Assembly: GCA_964351995.1 (NCBI GenBank)
Contig: CAYGQE010000001.1
Coordinates: forward strand, 186,001-250,000
Reading direction: 5' to 3'
Length of the DNA: 64,000 nt
Source: SZUA-35 sp964351995
GTDB lineage: Bacteria > Actinomycetota > Acidimicrobiia > Acidimicrobiales > SZUA-35
In this document: piece by piece, positions 1-7,644 of the stretch
How the letters are laid out: each line of letters begins with the position of its first letter
Position numbering within the stretch: the first letter of the stretch is position 1
Notes under the pieces: model-generated
Told to the model about the DNA's origin: nothing
The model's input: only the letters and a program-made list of their open reading frames with translations
Database searches by the model: none
Program-made: the position numbers and the translations under genes

Positions 1-398
1 GTCAACGTGGCGGTGTCGTCGTTCATGGCGAGCAAGACGATGTTCCAGGGGTTGGTGGGGAGAAGGCCCATCACGTCGACCAGCAACGTGTGGTCGTGCT
101 TGTCGTCGAACTCCCAACACACGGCGGGAAGCATCTGGTAGGGCTGGAGATCGATGCGGGCGCCCATCGATTGCGACCAGGTCGTATTGGTCGAGTTGAC
201 GAAGGTGTTGAGTGCGGCTCCGCCGTGGTCGAGCGTCGCTTGCACGGGGTCGACGGTGCTCGAGGTGTTGGCCATGTCGGCGATGTCTTCGTCGCTGAGG
301 CCGAGCTTCTCCATGAACTGCGTGACGTTGGGGGACATGAGCGGCCGGTTGGCCAGCTCTTCCAGGACCGCCTGTTTCCTCTTTCCAAACATGCCCAT
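1..398 (-). CDS. Partial hypothetical protein (N-terminal ~132 residues)
   Basis: The minus-strand frame is open from an ATG at 398 to the window edge, so only the N-terminal part is visible. The protein begins MGMFGKRKQAVLEELANRPL and continues with a helical stretch (QFMEKLGLSDEDIADM) and then a more beta-like part with LLVDVMGLLPTNPWNIVLL. An alternative start is the second Met at 392. No ribosome-binding site is obvious, but the gene lies 40 bp behind another minus-strand gene and may be cotranscribed. Codons are rich in third-position G/C, as in neighbours. No family is recognised. Confidence 0.7.
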   Translation of the reverse strand, partial: MGMFGKRKQAVLEELANRPLMSPNVTQFMEKLGLSDEDIADMANTSSTVDPVQATLDHGGAALNTFVNSTNTTWSQSMGARIDLQPYQMLPAVCWEFDDKHDHTLLVDVMGLLPTNPWNIVLLAMNDDTATL

Positions 399-438
399 TC
401 AGATCGGAAGAAGTGCTCGCGTTCTTTAGACCCGTTGG

Positions 439-1125
439 TCAGGCTCGCGAGCAGTGGTCGAGTAGTGGCGGTCGCTGCTCGAGCAACCGAGCCTCGGCCG
501 CCGCGCAGCCGCGTGCGCCGATGCTGTAGGCCGAAGCGAGCATGGCCGAGAGCTGGAGTCGTTCACCCGGTGTGGTGAGGGGTCGGAACACTTCCGGTTG
601 GTGCCGAACCGTCCGCGTTGCGGTGGCAACGTTGTTGAGCAGCTCGACCATTCCCTCTGGTGCTTCGTGGCTGATGGCGAGCTCTCGGCAATGGCGGGCG
701 AGGTCGGCACTGTCGCCTGCGACGGTGGTTCGGCCGGTGTCGAGGCGCGTGCGGTGCTCGTGCAGATTCTGTGTCCAGGCCGACCAGAACCTCTCCGGGC
801 GCAAGTGCGAGGGATCGAGCGAGGTCGGTCCCAGCGACAGTGCCAGGAGTTCGAGCACGGTCGAGCCGTCGGCCCAGCGTTGGGCATCGCGCTGGATCTC
901 GAGATCGACCCAATCGGCGATCCAGGTCTCGGTCGGGGTGAGTTGCACGGAGGGGTCGGCGAGATCTTCGGCAATCATTCGCAGGCCAGTGGACCACGCC
1001 TCGAGACCGTTGGCGGTCAGATTGTCGACGCTGATGCGTCGATCGACGCCGTAGATATGGGCTGCGTTGGGGCGCAAACCAAGGATCAGAGCTGCGAGAC
1101 GCTTCTGGTAGGTTGCTCGGATCAT
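439..1125 (-). CDS. Hypothetical protein, 228 aa
   Basis: This is an open frame ending in TGA. The start at 1125 (MIRATYQKRLAALILGL) has AAGGA about nine bases upstream; a longer frame reaching 1182 adds a low-complexity leader with no start signal. The product looks mostly helical and soluble, with no signal peptide or membrane segment. A Trp-rich middle (TWIADWVDLEIQRDAQRW, then RFWSAWTQNLHEH) is its most distinctive part. Its start is only 4 bp from the GTG at 1130 that opens the divergent regulator, so that regulator may really begin further in. No known family is recognised. Confidence 0.75.
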   Translation of the reverse strand: MIRATYQKRLAALILGLRPNAAHIYGVDRRISVDNLTANGLEAWSTGLRMIAEDLADPSVQLTPTETWIADWVDLEIQRDAQRWADGSTVLELLALSLGPTSLDPSHLRPERFWSAWTQNLHEHRTRLDTGRTTVAGDSADLARHCRELAISHEAPEGMVELLNNVATATRTVRHQPEVFRPLTTPGERLQLSAMLASAYSIGARGCAAAEARLLEQRPPLLDHCSRA

Positions 1126-1129
1126 GTAA

Positions 1130-3880
1130 GTGGGTCCTTGCTCGGAGGTGCGGTGTCCGAGCGTGCGGGAGGCCCGTACCAAGGAGATACCAAGACCGGT
1201 GGGACGAGCTCAAACCCTTGCTGTTGCTGCGGCGCATCATGGGTTCGTCGCGGTCGAGACAGGCGGGGGGTTCCGAGGCGAACGATTCGTTGACGAACTC
1301 ATTGCCGAGCTGACCGCTGCGCTCCTGACCGTTGGGCCCAACGCCGACGCCGCGGAACTGGCCGATCCCGACGAGGTCGAGGCCAACGCGATCCCCGACG
1401 TCGCCGTGATCCGAGCGCCGCTGGTGTCTGGGCTGCGGGGCTGGCGTGACACCGTCGCCGCCCGACATCGATTGCAACGCCCGACGCTGGTGGTGTTGCC
1501 GGCTGGGGTTTCGGGTGCGGCGTTGTTGCGTGAGGCGGTGCCTGCGATGTTGGTCAGCGCCGGGTCGTTGGTGATGAGCTCGGCCGATGTGGTGGAGCGC
1601 TTGTCCGCCGACGGGGCCGTGCCGCCTGACGATGCCGTGCTCGGGGTGGCCGAAGTGATCACGTCGATCGGTGATGGGTGGCCAGCGTGGGTCGATGCAT
1701 GCATCGATCTCCTCGGGGACTCGGTTGGTGATGCCGCAGTGGCCACGGTTGCCTCGCCGCGGTTCCGTCGCCAGGTCGTTGGCCTGTATCTGTCGGAGTT
1801 CTCCCGGCATGACGTCACCACGTTGGCGCAACTCGCTCACTTCGGAACGTTCAGTTCTGACGTCGCCACGGCGCTCGGCGGGCTCGATTTCGCTGAGACC
1901 GTGTTGCCGAACGCGCCAGGTCTGATGCAGACCCGCACCGGTCTATGGCGTTTCGTCGACCCTGTCCGACGCCACCTGACCGAAACCGCCGAGCTCGACC
2001 CAACCTCAGCCGAGATCATCGCGCCCGTGCTGGCTGGCGATGGCGAACTGATCGCAGCCGTCGATGCGTTGATCAAGGCCGGCCTCGCTGATCGGGCGGC
2101 CAAGCTGCTCGACAGCCTCTCGGGTGCTCTGCTGGATCGCTGCAACCAGCGCGAGCTGTTGGGTGTGCTGCGCTTGGTGCGAGGCAAGGCACCCCAGCGT
2201 TACAGCCTGGGCCTCAAGCTGGCCCGGGCTCACGGCAACCTGCAAGAAACACGTGAGTCGATTCGAGAGTGTGAAACGGTGCTCAAGCTGGCGCCCGAGG
2301 ACTCGCCGACGTGGCTCGAGGCTGCGGCCGAGTTGCTGTGGCATCAACACCGCACGATCGACATCGACGAGGCCGAGGACCAGTTGGCACTGCTGCGCGA
2401 CAACGTTGCTGCGCTGCCCGACTCGGCCCGAGCGGCTACCCGGCTGCGCGAAGTCGAGGCCAACATTCTGGGTCAGTCCCCGCAGCCTCGGACCGTGCAG
2501 CAGGGCGTGGATCTGATGGTCGAGGTGGCTGCTGAATGGAAGCTCCAGGGTGACGACTTGCGGGCGGCTCGAACGATGAGGTTCGCGGCGTCGGGGCCGC
2601 TGCAACATCTCGGCCACTACCGCACCGGCCAGGAGCTGATGGCGGAGGCCGCCCGCTTGGCCAACGACGAGTCGCTGGATTTCGGGGTCAGCTTGGTGAT
2701 CAAGTCACGCCACGATGCGTTGAGTGGGGATCGCGATGCATTCCGCGAATCACACCACCAGGCCTGGGCAGTGATCGAGCCGACCGGCATCGGTTGGCTC
2801 AACGCACTGCTCCACATCTCGGCTGCGATCGATGCGTCGTGGGATGGCGATGCCATCGAGATCGATCGGCGCTTCCGAGCAGCCAAGCATCTGCTCGGCC
2901 CGGCTTACGAGGCTGACAGTGGGGTGATGCTGCACTGCGACATGGCGGTGCTGCTCGCCGTGGCTGACGACGTCGACGGCGCTCGCCGGGCTCTCGACGA
3001 GGTGCGAGATCGATCAGCGCTCAACGCCGTCGAGTTCAGCATTGCCGAGATCATCGTGGCTGCCCGCTCGGGCGACTCGGTCGAAGCCCAGCGGCTTTGG
3101 GATGTCGTTGATCGCACCGGCTTGGTGCCGAACGATCGTCGCTGGCGGCTGTTGCTCGAGATCGAGAACAGCTCGCCGTCGCCGTCGCCACGGGTGTTGC
3201 GCACGGTGCGGCTCGAAGTCGAACGGCTCGGCCTTTCCGGCTTGCCCCGTGCGCTGTGCCCGAAGCTGTTTGCGAGGACGGCTGAACCCTTGGGTGGCTC
3301 GATTCGAGTGGAGGTGCTCGGTGGTTTTGCCATCACGGAGGGCTCGGTCTCGATTCCGCTCAAGGGCACCAAGGTCGCTTCGCTTATCAAGTTGCTCGTC
3401 GTTTCATCTGGCTCGGCCGCCACCGAGACCATCACCGATTTCCTCTGGCCCGATGCCAGTACCGACACGGGAAATCGTCGGCTTCGCAACGTGTTGCGGC
3501 GCACCAGGGAAGCACTGGGTGCTCATGCGGTGGAACGAGTCGGCGACCGAATCGTGCTGAGCGACGAGATCACTACAGACCTCGACGACTTCCTCGCTGC
3601 TTCTCGAGCCTCGGATGCCAACCGAGCTCACGATCTAGCCAGGGCGAAGTCGGCAGCGATCGCCGCCCTCGATTTGTTCGCCGGGCCGGTGCTTCCTGAC
3701 GACCGGTTCAACGATCAGATCAACAACACCCGCACCGCGGTCACCGGCGAAGCGAGACGCTTACTCCGCTACGTGCAGGACCACGAGCCGAACCCGATCT
3801 GGCTGGCCGACACTCGGCGCCGCATCGCCGCAGATGACAACGCAGAAGCCGGCGACCCCGAAGGAGATCGCCGGCTCTGA
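1130..3880 (+). CDS. SARP/BTAD-type transcriptional regulator with degenerate MalT-like ATPase region
   Basis: A large regulator of about 916 residues. The middle has features of MalT-like STAND proteins (a region like SLVMSSADVVERLS followed by DGWPAWVDACIDLL, then helical TPR-like repeats to about residue 700). The C-terminus (roughly 725-900) resembles an OmpR-like winged helix plus BTAD segment as in SARP regulators: IRVEVLGGFAI, then KVASLIKLLVVSSGS, FLWPDAS and LRNVLRRTREALG. The N-terminal part lacks any readable Walker A motif, so the ATPase is probably inactive or truncated. The GTG at 1130 is the first possible start but leaves only 4 bp to the divergent gene; a downstream GTG is possible. 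DNA binding is inferred. Candidate targets are the 11-bp-spaced repeats at 4077-4095. Confidence 0.75.
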   Translation: MGPCSEVRCPSVREARTKEIPRPVGRAQTLAVAAAHHGFVAVETGGGFRGERFVDELIAELTAALLTVGPNADAAELADPDEVEANAIPDVAVIRAPLVSGLRGWRDTVAARHRLQRPTLVVLPAGVSGAALLREAVPAMLVSAGSLVMSSADVVERLSADGAVPPDDAVLGVAEVITSIGDGWPAWVDACIDLLGDSVGDAAVATVASPRFRRQVVGLYLSEFSRHDVTTLAQLAHFGTFSSDVATALGGLDFAETVLPNAPGLMQTRTGLWRFVDPVRRHLTETAELDPTSAEIIAPVLAGDGELIAAVDALIKAGLADRAAKLLDSLSGALLDRCNQRELLGVLRLVRGKAPQRYSLGLKLARAHGNLQETRESIRECETVLKLAPEDSPTWLEAAAELLWHQHRTIDIDEAEDQLALLRDNVAALPDSARAATRLREVEANILGQSPQPRTVQQGVDLMVEVAAEWKLQGDDLRAARTMRFAASGPLQHLGHYRTGQELMAEAARLANDESLDFGVSLVIKSRHDALSGDRDAFRESHHQAWAVIEPTGIGWLNALLHISAAIDASWDGDAIEIDRRFRAAKHLLGPAYEADSGVMLHCDMAVLLAVADDVDGARRALDEVRDRSALNAVEFSIAEIIVAARSGDSVEAQRLWDVVDRTGLVPNDRRWRLLLEIENSSPSPSPRVLRTVRLEVERLGLSGLPRALCPKLFARTAEPLGGSIRVEVLGGFAITEGSVSIPLKGTKVASLIKLLVVSSGSAATETITDFLWPDASTDTGNRRLRNVLRRTREALGAHAVERVGDRIVLSDEITTDLDDFLAASRASDANRAHDLARAKSAAIAALDLFAGPVLPDDRFNDQINNTRTAVTGEARRLLRYVQDHEPNPIWLADTRRRIAADDNAEAGDPEGDRRL
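3847..3876 (+). terminator. GC-rich hairpin at the end of the SARP-like gene
   Basis: Nine-base arms AGCCGGCGA (3847-3855) and TCGCCGGCT (3868-3876) flank a 12-nt loop and end just before the TGA stop codon. There is no T run, so it is at best a weak or factor-assisted terminator. Confidence 0.3.
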
Positions 3881-3918
3881 CTGAACTGGATCGGCCGAAG
3901 CCGTCGAGATCGCTTGTG

Positions 3919-4029
3919 TTAGATCGTGGGGTATCCGTTGGCCAACTCGACCGCACCGGACATGGTGAGGGCGGCGACGGTGAGGGCGACGGAGATGGCG
4001 GTGGTCGAGATGGCTGCAAACTTCTTCAT
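3919..4029 (-). CDS. Small hydrophobic/secreted peptide, 36 aa
   Basis: A complete short gene: AGGAG lies seven bases before the ATG, then 36 codons and TAA. The product starts MKKFAAISTTAISVALTVAA and ends VELANGYPTI. Two lysines followed by about 23 apolar residues resemble a Sec signal peptide or a single membrane anchor with a very short tail. The leader contains a perfect 7-bp inverted repeat (4047-4063), and two CGTACCAA repeats 11 bp apart lie upstream. The neighbouring SARP-like regulator ends only 38 bp away in convergent orientation. The function is unknown; a processed peptide or small membrane regulator is possible. Confidence 0.6.
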   Translation of the reverse strand: MKKFAAISTTAISVALTVAALTMSGAVELANGYPTI

Positions 4030-4046
4030 GGCGGGGCTCCTGAGAG

Positions 4047-4095
4047 GTGAGGGACCCCCTCACTACGCCGGACGGGCGTACCAATCGCGTACCAA
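4047..4095 (-). promoter_or_regulatory. Putative promoter with 11-bp-phased direct repeats and leader hairpin
   Basis: Read on the minus strand, TTGGTACG occurs twice with a period of exactly 11 bp (4088-4095 and 4077-4084). A -10-like TAGTGA lies 11 bp downstream (4060-4065), overlapped by a perfect inverted repeat (4047-4063). Direct repeats one helical turn apart, just upstream of a -10 box, are the usual layout of SARP operators. Assignment to the regulator next door is an inference. Confidence 0.45.
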
Positions 4096-4125
4096 CGGCT
4101 GATCCGTTTTGGTCAGTCCCCGGTT

Positions 4126-4968
4126 TCAGTAGTGATCGAGGGCTCGCTCGACCGCTGAGCGGTAGCCACCGCCGAATTTGATGGCGTGCACGATCAACGG
4201 CGGCAGTTGATGCAGAGCGATCCGCTCGTTCCAGTCGTCGGCCAAAGGGAACGCTTCGTCATAGGCCGCAAACGCGGCCTCGGTGTAGCCGCCGAACAAG
4301 CGCATCATGGCGAGATCGAACTCTCGATGGCCGCCGAAGCACGCCGGGTCGATCAGCCAGCTCGTGCCACCGGTGTCGACGATGCGATTGCCGGCCCAGA
4401 GATCGCCATGCAGCAGCGCCGGTGGCTCGCTCGGTGGAACGAAGCGGTCCACGGTTGCCGCCAGCGTCTCGATGCGACCGATCGTGGCTGGCGCGAGGCT
4501 TGCGCGGTCGGCCGCCAGCTTGGCCAGCGGCAGCAACCGGCGATCAGCCAAGAACTCTGCCCAGGACCGAGACGGGTCATTCGGCAGGGCCAAACTGCCG
4601 GTGGTGCGGCCGTCGGGACGGCCGAACGTCGCAAAGCCGGCAGCGTGCAACGCAGCGAGCGAGCGGCCAAAGGCAACCTCATCTGGCACGCCGCCTTCAT
4701 CGATCCACGCCAACACCAGCAATGGCGGAGCGTCGCTGGCGTGCAGCACATCGGGAACCGCGGCCGAGCCTGCTCGGCGAAGCCATTCGAGCCCGGCCGC
4801 TTCGGTCGAGAAGAAGTTGGGTGGTGGGTCGGTGTGTGTCTTGGCGAAGACGGTGCGACCGTCCGCCAATTCGAGGCGGTGAGACGAGGCGAAGTCGCCG
4901 CCCCCGACCGAGCGGCTGGCGATCACGTCAACGCTGAGTGCGGCCGCCACCAGATCACTGACGCTCAC
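4126..4968 (-). CDS. Fructosamine-3-kinase family protein
   Basis: About 280 residues of aminoglycoside-phosphotransferase fold. Visible motifs are the catalytic loop HGDLWAGN, the metal-binding DPACFGGHREFDLAM and an N-terminal lobe segment TVFAKTHTDPPPNFFSTEA. In this family the enzyme phosphorylates protein-bound ketosamines or ribulosamines, a deglycation repair role. The GTG start at 4968 is chosen because it overlaps the upstream stop in a GTGA arrangement and because the longer frame to 5058 would run through the end of the upstream gene. Translational coupling with the carboxymuconolactone-decarboxylase-like gene is therefore likely. Length and motifs fit an intact enzyme. Confidence 0.88.
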   Translation of the reverse strand: MSVSDLVAAALSVDVIASRSVGGGDFASSHRLELADGRTVFAKTHTDPPPNFFSTEAAGLEWLRRAGSAAVPDVLHASDAPPLLVLAWIDEGGVPDEVAFGRSLAALHAAGFATFGRPDGRTTGSLALPNDPSRSWAEFLADRRLLPLAKLAADRASLAPATIGRIETLAATVDRFVPPSEPPALLHGDLWAGNRIVDTGGTSWLIDPACFGGHREFDLAMMRLFGGYTEAAFAAYDEAFPLADDWNERIALHQLPPLIVHAIKFGGGYRSAVERALDHY

Positions 4969-5543
4969 GCTTGCGCTGGCCACTTCTCCTCTGCCCCTGC
5001 GGGTAGCGGCACGTCGAAGGCGTTCAGGGTGAAAGAGATCAGCGTGTAGTAGCCGCACAGCGAGATGAGCTCGACCATCTGCGTCTCGCCGAGCAGTTCG
5101 CTTGCGGCACCGTAGGTGACCGGATCGAGGCGACCCTCTCGCACCAGTTGGTGAGCGACGTCGTAGACGACCCGCTCATCGTCGAGGTCGAAGGTCGGAG
5201 CCTCGCCGTTGCCGATGGCATCGATCGTGGCCTGGCCCACGCCAGCGTCGGCGGCCATCGTCGAGTGGGCGTACCACTCGAACTCAGAGGTCCATCGGGC
5301 ACCCACGGTGATGATGGCGAGCTCGATCAGGCGGCGGTCGAGGCTCATCTCGAACCGGAGCGCAGAGCCGAGGCGGGACAGGTTCTTGCCGATCGCCGGC
5401 GCATGCAGCCACGCATTGAACGGGCCGTGCAGGCCGCCTTCGTCATTGATCAGGCTGTCGCCTCGAGGCCCGATGATGGCTTCTCGCAGCGCTGCGCCCT
5501 TCTCGTCGAGTTGGTCGGGTGTCAGCGAGGTCAGTCGAGTCAT
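4965..5543 (-). CDS. Carboxymuconolactone decarboxylase family protein
   Basis: 192 residues, all-helical AhpD/CMD-like. The core reads SLDRRLIELAIITVGARW, followed by the segment FEWYAHSTMAADAGVG that corresponds to the usual E-x(n)-H core. There is no CxxC, so this is not a thiol peroxidase-type AhpD. Its stop overlaps the GTG start of the fructosamine-kinase-like gene. A -10-like TACTGT (5551-5556) ends seven bases before the ATG, suggesting a leaderless transcript carrying both genes. The substrate is unknown; such proteins often act on small cyclic lactones or protect against peroxides. Confidence 0.85.
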   Translation of the reverse strand: MTRLTSLTPDQLDEKGAALREAIIGPRGDSLINDEGGLHGPFNAWLHAPAIGKNLSRLGSALRFEMSLDRRLIELAIITVGARWTSEFEWYAHSTMAADAGVGQATIDAIGNGEAPTFDLDDERVVYDVAHQLVREGRLDPVTYGAASELLGETQMVELISLCGYYTLISFTLNAFDVPLPAGAEEKWPAQA

Positions 5544-5550
5544 GGACCGA

Positions 5551-5556
5551 ACAGTA
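5551..5556 (-). promoter_or_regulatory. -10 box of a leaderless promoter (CMD/fructosamine kinase operon)
   Basis: TACTGT on the minus strand sits seven bases before the ATG at 5543, placing transcription initiation at or next to the start codon. No ribosome-binding site precedes this ATG. Confidence 0.45.
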
Positions 5557-5634
5557 GTGATGAGACGTCGAGGTCTGCTCCGTTGCGGCGGCCTGCGGCC
5601 GAGGCCTGGCGCCGCAGACCTTTGTTGGACTTGG

Positions 5635-6210
5635 CTACATCATCGAGGTCGTCCACCGGTCAGCGGTCCAGGCTTCCCACGTTGTAAAACCAGCTGGTGG
5701 CGGGTCGATGATGGTCCCGTTGAGCTCATCGGATTGAGGTTCGACGAAGTAGCCGTCGAAGCTGTCGAGTTCTTCGTCGGAGATCGCGAAGGTGGTGTTG
5801 GGCTCGGTGATTGCTCGCTTGTCCAGTCGACGGCGTTGTTCGGCGCGGTCGATGGGGAGGTAAACGAGCCGGCACTCGGCACCCGCTGCGGCAGCGATTG
5901 CTCGGAGCGCCGATCGTTCTTCTTTGCTCCAGACGCCGAAGTCGAGAACGGTGGTGGCCCCTGCCCGTAGCGACTGGCGAGCGAGCGCCACGAGCCGGCC
6001 TTCGAGGATGTCGCGTTTCCCGTCGGCTTCGGATTCGCCGAAGAGCGGGATCATCCACTCGTCGGGCGTGAGCCGAATGGCGCGATGTGCCTCCTCGAGT
6101 TGCCTGGCGCGTGTGGTCTTCCCGGAACCAGGCAAGCCAACAAGCACGAACAGGATGGGAGCGTCAGAGGCGGTGTTCGACGGTTGAGCAGCTGCGCCGG
6201 GAGTTTCCAT
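5635..6210 (-). CDS. P-loop kinase (zeta-toxin/AAA_33-like ATP-binding protein)
   Basis: 191 residues. The Walker A GLPGSGKTT is at about residues 25-33. A LTPDEWM segment resembles the substrate-binding region of small P-loop kinases, and VLDFGVWSKEER followed by RLVYLPIDRAEQRRRLDKR forms the lid/arginine region. Such proteins phosphorylate small molecules or RNA ends; the substrate here cannot be told. The ATG at 6210 is preferred over upstream in-frame codons because the upstream leader is Arg-rich low complexity. A weak CATCGT hexamer six bases upstream of it would fit leaderless transcription. Confidence 0.8.
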   Translation of the reverse strand: METPGAAAQPSNTASDAPILFVLVGLPGSGKTTRARQLEEAHRAIRLTPDEWMIPLFGESEADGKRDILEGRLVALARQSLRAGATTVLDFGVWSKEERSALRAIAAAAGAECRLVYLPIDRAEQRRRLDKRAITEPNTTFAISDEELDSFDGYFVEPQSDELNGTIIDPPPAGFTTWEAWTADRWTTSMM

Positions 6211-6281
6211 GTCGACACGATGGCACGAGGCGGCTCCGGTCAACAGTGACTTCCTGGCCCGCACGACCTCGGCGGGACTCT

Positions 6282-6641
6282 TCAGCTGGTGGCGGCCGTT
6301 GGGGCGAGATCGGCGTTGGGTCCGGCAACCGGGGCGGGGCTGGCGTTTGCTGCCCAGACAACGGCGAGGCCGGCGTTCGGACCTGCTGCCGTGGCAGCGG
6401 CACGGACCCAAGCGGCGGCGAGGTCGGCATTGGGCCCGGCGACGGTTTGGACCGCACCGGCAGCGCTCGCTGCTTCGAGACTGATGGCGCTGTCACCGCT
6501 TCGGGGGAGGACCGCCACGGCGAGGGCGGCGAGCGTGGCGATGATGGCCATCGCGATCACGAGCCGACGAGGGTTTGGCGCGGTGAGCGCAGTGCCGGCG
6601 TGAGCAGTGGTGTTGAGAGTGGGCTGCAGTGCGGTGGCCAT
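6282..6641 (-). CDS. Single-pass membrane protein with AGPNA(D/G)LA repeats
   Basis: 119 residues. GGAGGA stands six bases before the ATG (MATALQPTLNT), a strong start signal. A transmembrane helix (LVIAMAIIATLAALAVAVLP) lies near residues 28-47. The C-terminal half is Ala-rich and carries four imperfect repeats with AGPNADLAAAWV, AGPNAGLAVVWA and AGPNADLAPT. No catalytic motif is visible. The repeats suggest an extracytoplasmic structural or interaction tail. No family is recognised. Confidence 0.7.
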   Translation of the reverse strand: MATALQPTLNTTAHAGTALTAPNPRRLVIAMAIIATLAALAVAVLPRSGDSAISLEAASAAGAVQTVAGPNADLAAAWVRAAATAAGPNAGLAVVWAANASPAPVAGPNADLAPTAATS

Positions 6642-6736
6642 GACGATTCCTCCATCCGGGATCCATTCGGTTTGGATCCTCGTGGAATCACCATCGATCA
6701 CGTCGCTTGGGATTCGCTGAGTGCGTGGATCTGTTC

Positions 6737-6769
6737 GCTGAGTCAGCGCTGAGTCGGCGCTGACTCAGC
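6737..6769. repeat. Three contiguous 11-bp repeats forming a 14-bp-arm hairpin
   Basis: Units GCTGAGTCAGC, GCTGAGTCGGC and GCTGACTCAGC follow each other without gaps; a partial copy GCTGAGT lies at 6716-6722. The outer bases also form a perfect inverted repeat (CGCTGAGTCAGCGC at 6736-6749 with its complement at 6757-6770). The array lies between the divergent membrane-protein gene and the DUF4214 gene, where an operator would be expected. Confidence 0.6.
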
Positions 6770-6867
6770 GGTCATCGTTTGTTTCGCGTGCATGCCGCAT
6801 GAGTCTTCTGCCAAGCTCCGTGACATGGAGGGAACCATGAAAGATTCATTGACCCATTCGCGCGCCG

Positions 6868-7623
6868 GTGGTTCGGGTGACCGAGGCCTCGAACATCGTG
6901 CGGGAGGAATTCACGCTGGTGCCGTGCCTGCAGTTCACCGACTCGATCGTGCGGCTCTATTCCGCCTACTTCTTGCGAGCCCCGGATGAAACCGGCTTCG
7001 ACTTCTGGCAGACCCGGCTCGAGTCGGGTGAATGGAGCCTGCCGAAGATGTCGACGTTCTTCTCGCAGTCGGACGAGTTCATCGCGCTCTACGGCTCGCT
7101 GTCCGACGCCGAATTCATTGATTTGATCTACCAGAACATCTTCGGCCGGGCAGCTGATGCGGAGGGTCGTGACTACTGGCTGGGTCGAATGCTGAACGAA
7201 GGCATGAATCGCGGCACGGTCATGCTGAACTTCAGCGAGAGCCCCGAGTACATCGAACAGAGCGCCACGGCGCCGTCGCCGGCCGGTCATTTCAACTGGT
7301 ATCCGGCCGGAACGCAGTTCACGTGCGGGTTCAACGACGCTGAGTACCTGGTGAAGGGAGGGCTGCCCTACCTGGACGTGGTCCTGGCCAACTTCCGTGA
7401 TGAGCCGATCACGATCAAATACGAAGTGCTCCAGAGCGGCACGTGGACAGTCGTCCAAGAGTCGACGCTGCAACCGGAAGGTGTCATGTATGCCTTCGGC
7501 TGGTCGCTTGCTGGCAACACCATCACCGGACTCCGCTTCAGCGCCACCGGTGACTTCAGTTGGTCGGTTGCCCAGTCGCCGACAGCGACGCCCCCGACCC
7601 GAGCCGGCTGGGCTGGTCGCTGA
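6868..7623 (+). CDS. DUF4214 domain protein
   Basis: 251 residues from a GTG. The N-terminal half is a DUF4214 repeat unit: IVRLYSAYFLRAPDETGFDFW, STFFSQSDEF, LIYQNIFGRAADAEGRDYW, then NFSESPEY. The C-terminal half is beta-rich (PAGTQFTCGFNDAEYLV, TGLRFSATGDFSWSV). DUF4214 domains are common in secreted or surface proteins, yet no signal peptide is present in this frame. An ATG at 6837 with a good GGAGGGA site opens a different frame that runs only 51 codons, so either the true start is the GTG or a frameshift separates a lost leader from the domain. Confidence 0.7.
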   Translation: MVRVTEASNIVREEFTLVPCLQFTDSIVRLYSAYFLRAPDETGFDFWQTRLESGEWSLPKMSTFFSQSDEFIALYGSLSDAEFIDLIYQNIFGRAADAEGRDYWLGRMLNEGMNRGTVMLNFSESPEYIEQSATAPSPAGHFNWYPAGTQFTCGFNDAEYLVKGGLPYLDVVLANFRDEPITIKYEVLQSGTWTVVQESTLQPEGVMYAFGWSLAGNTITGLRFSATGDFSWSVAQSPTATPPTRAGWAGR

Positions 7624-7644
7624 CCCCGCCTGCGGTTCGCTCGG

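Noticed and set aside
401..411. AGATCGGAAGA resembles the start of an Illumina adapter.
   Set aside because: Only 11 bases match, the following bases differ from the adapter, and coding continues normally on both sides.
6736..6770. Strong hairpin considered as an intrinsic terminator.
   Set aside because: No T run follows on either strand and the adjacent genes are divergent, so an operator fits better.
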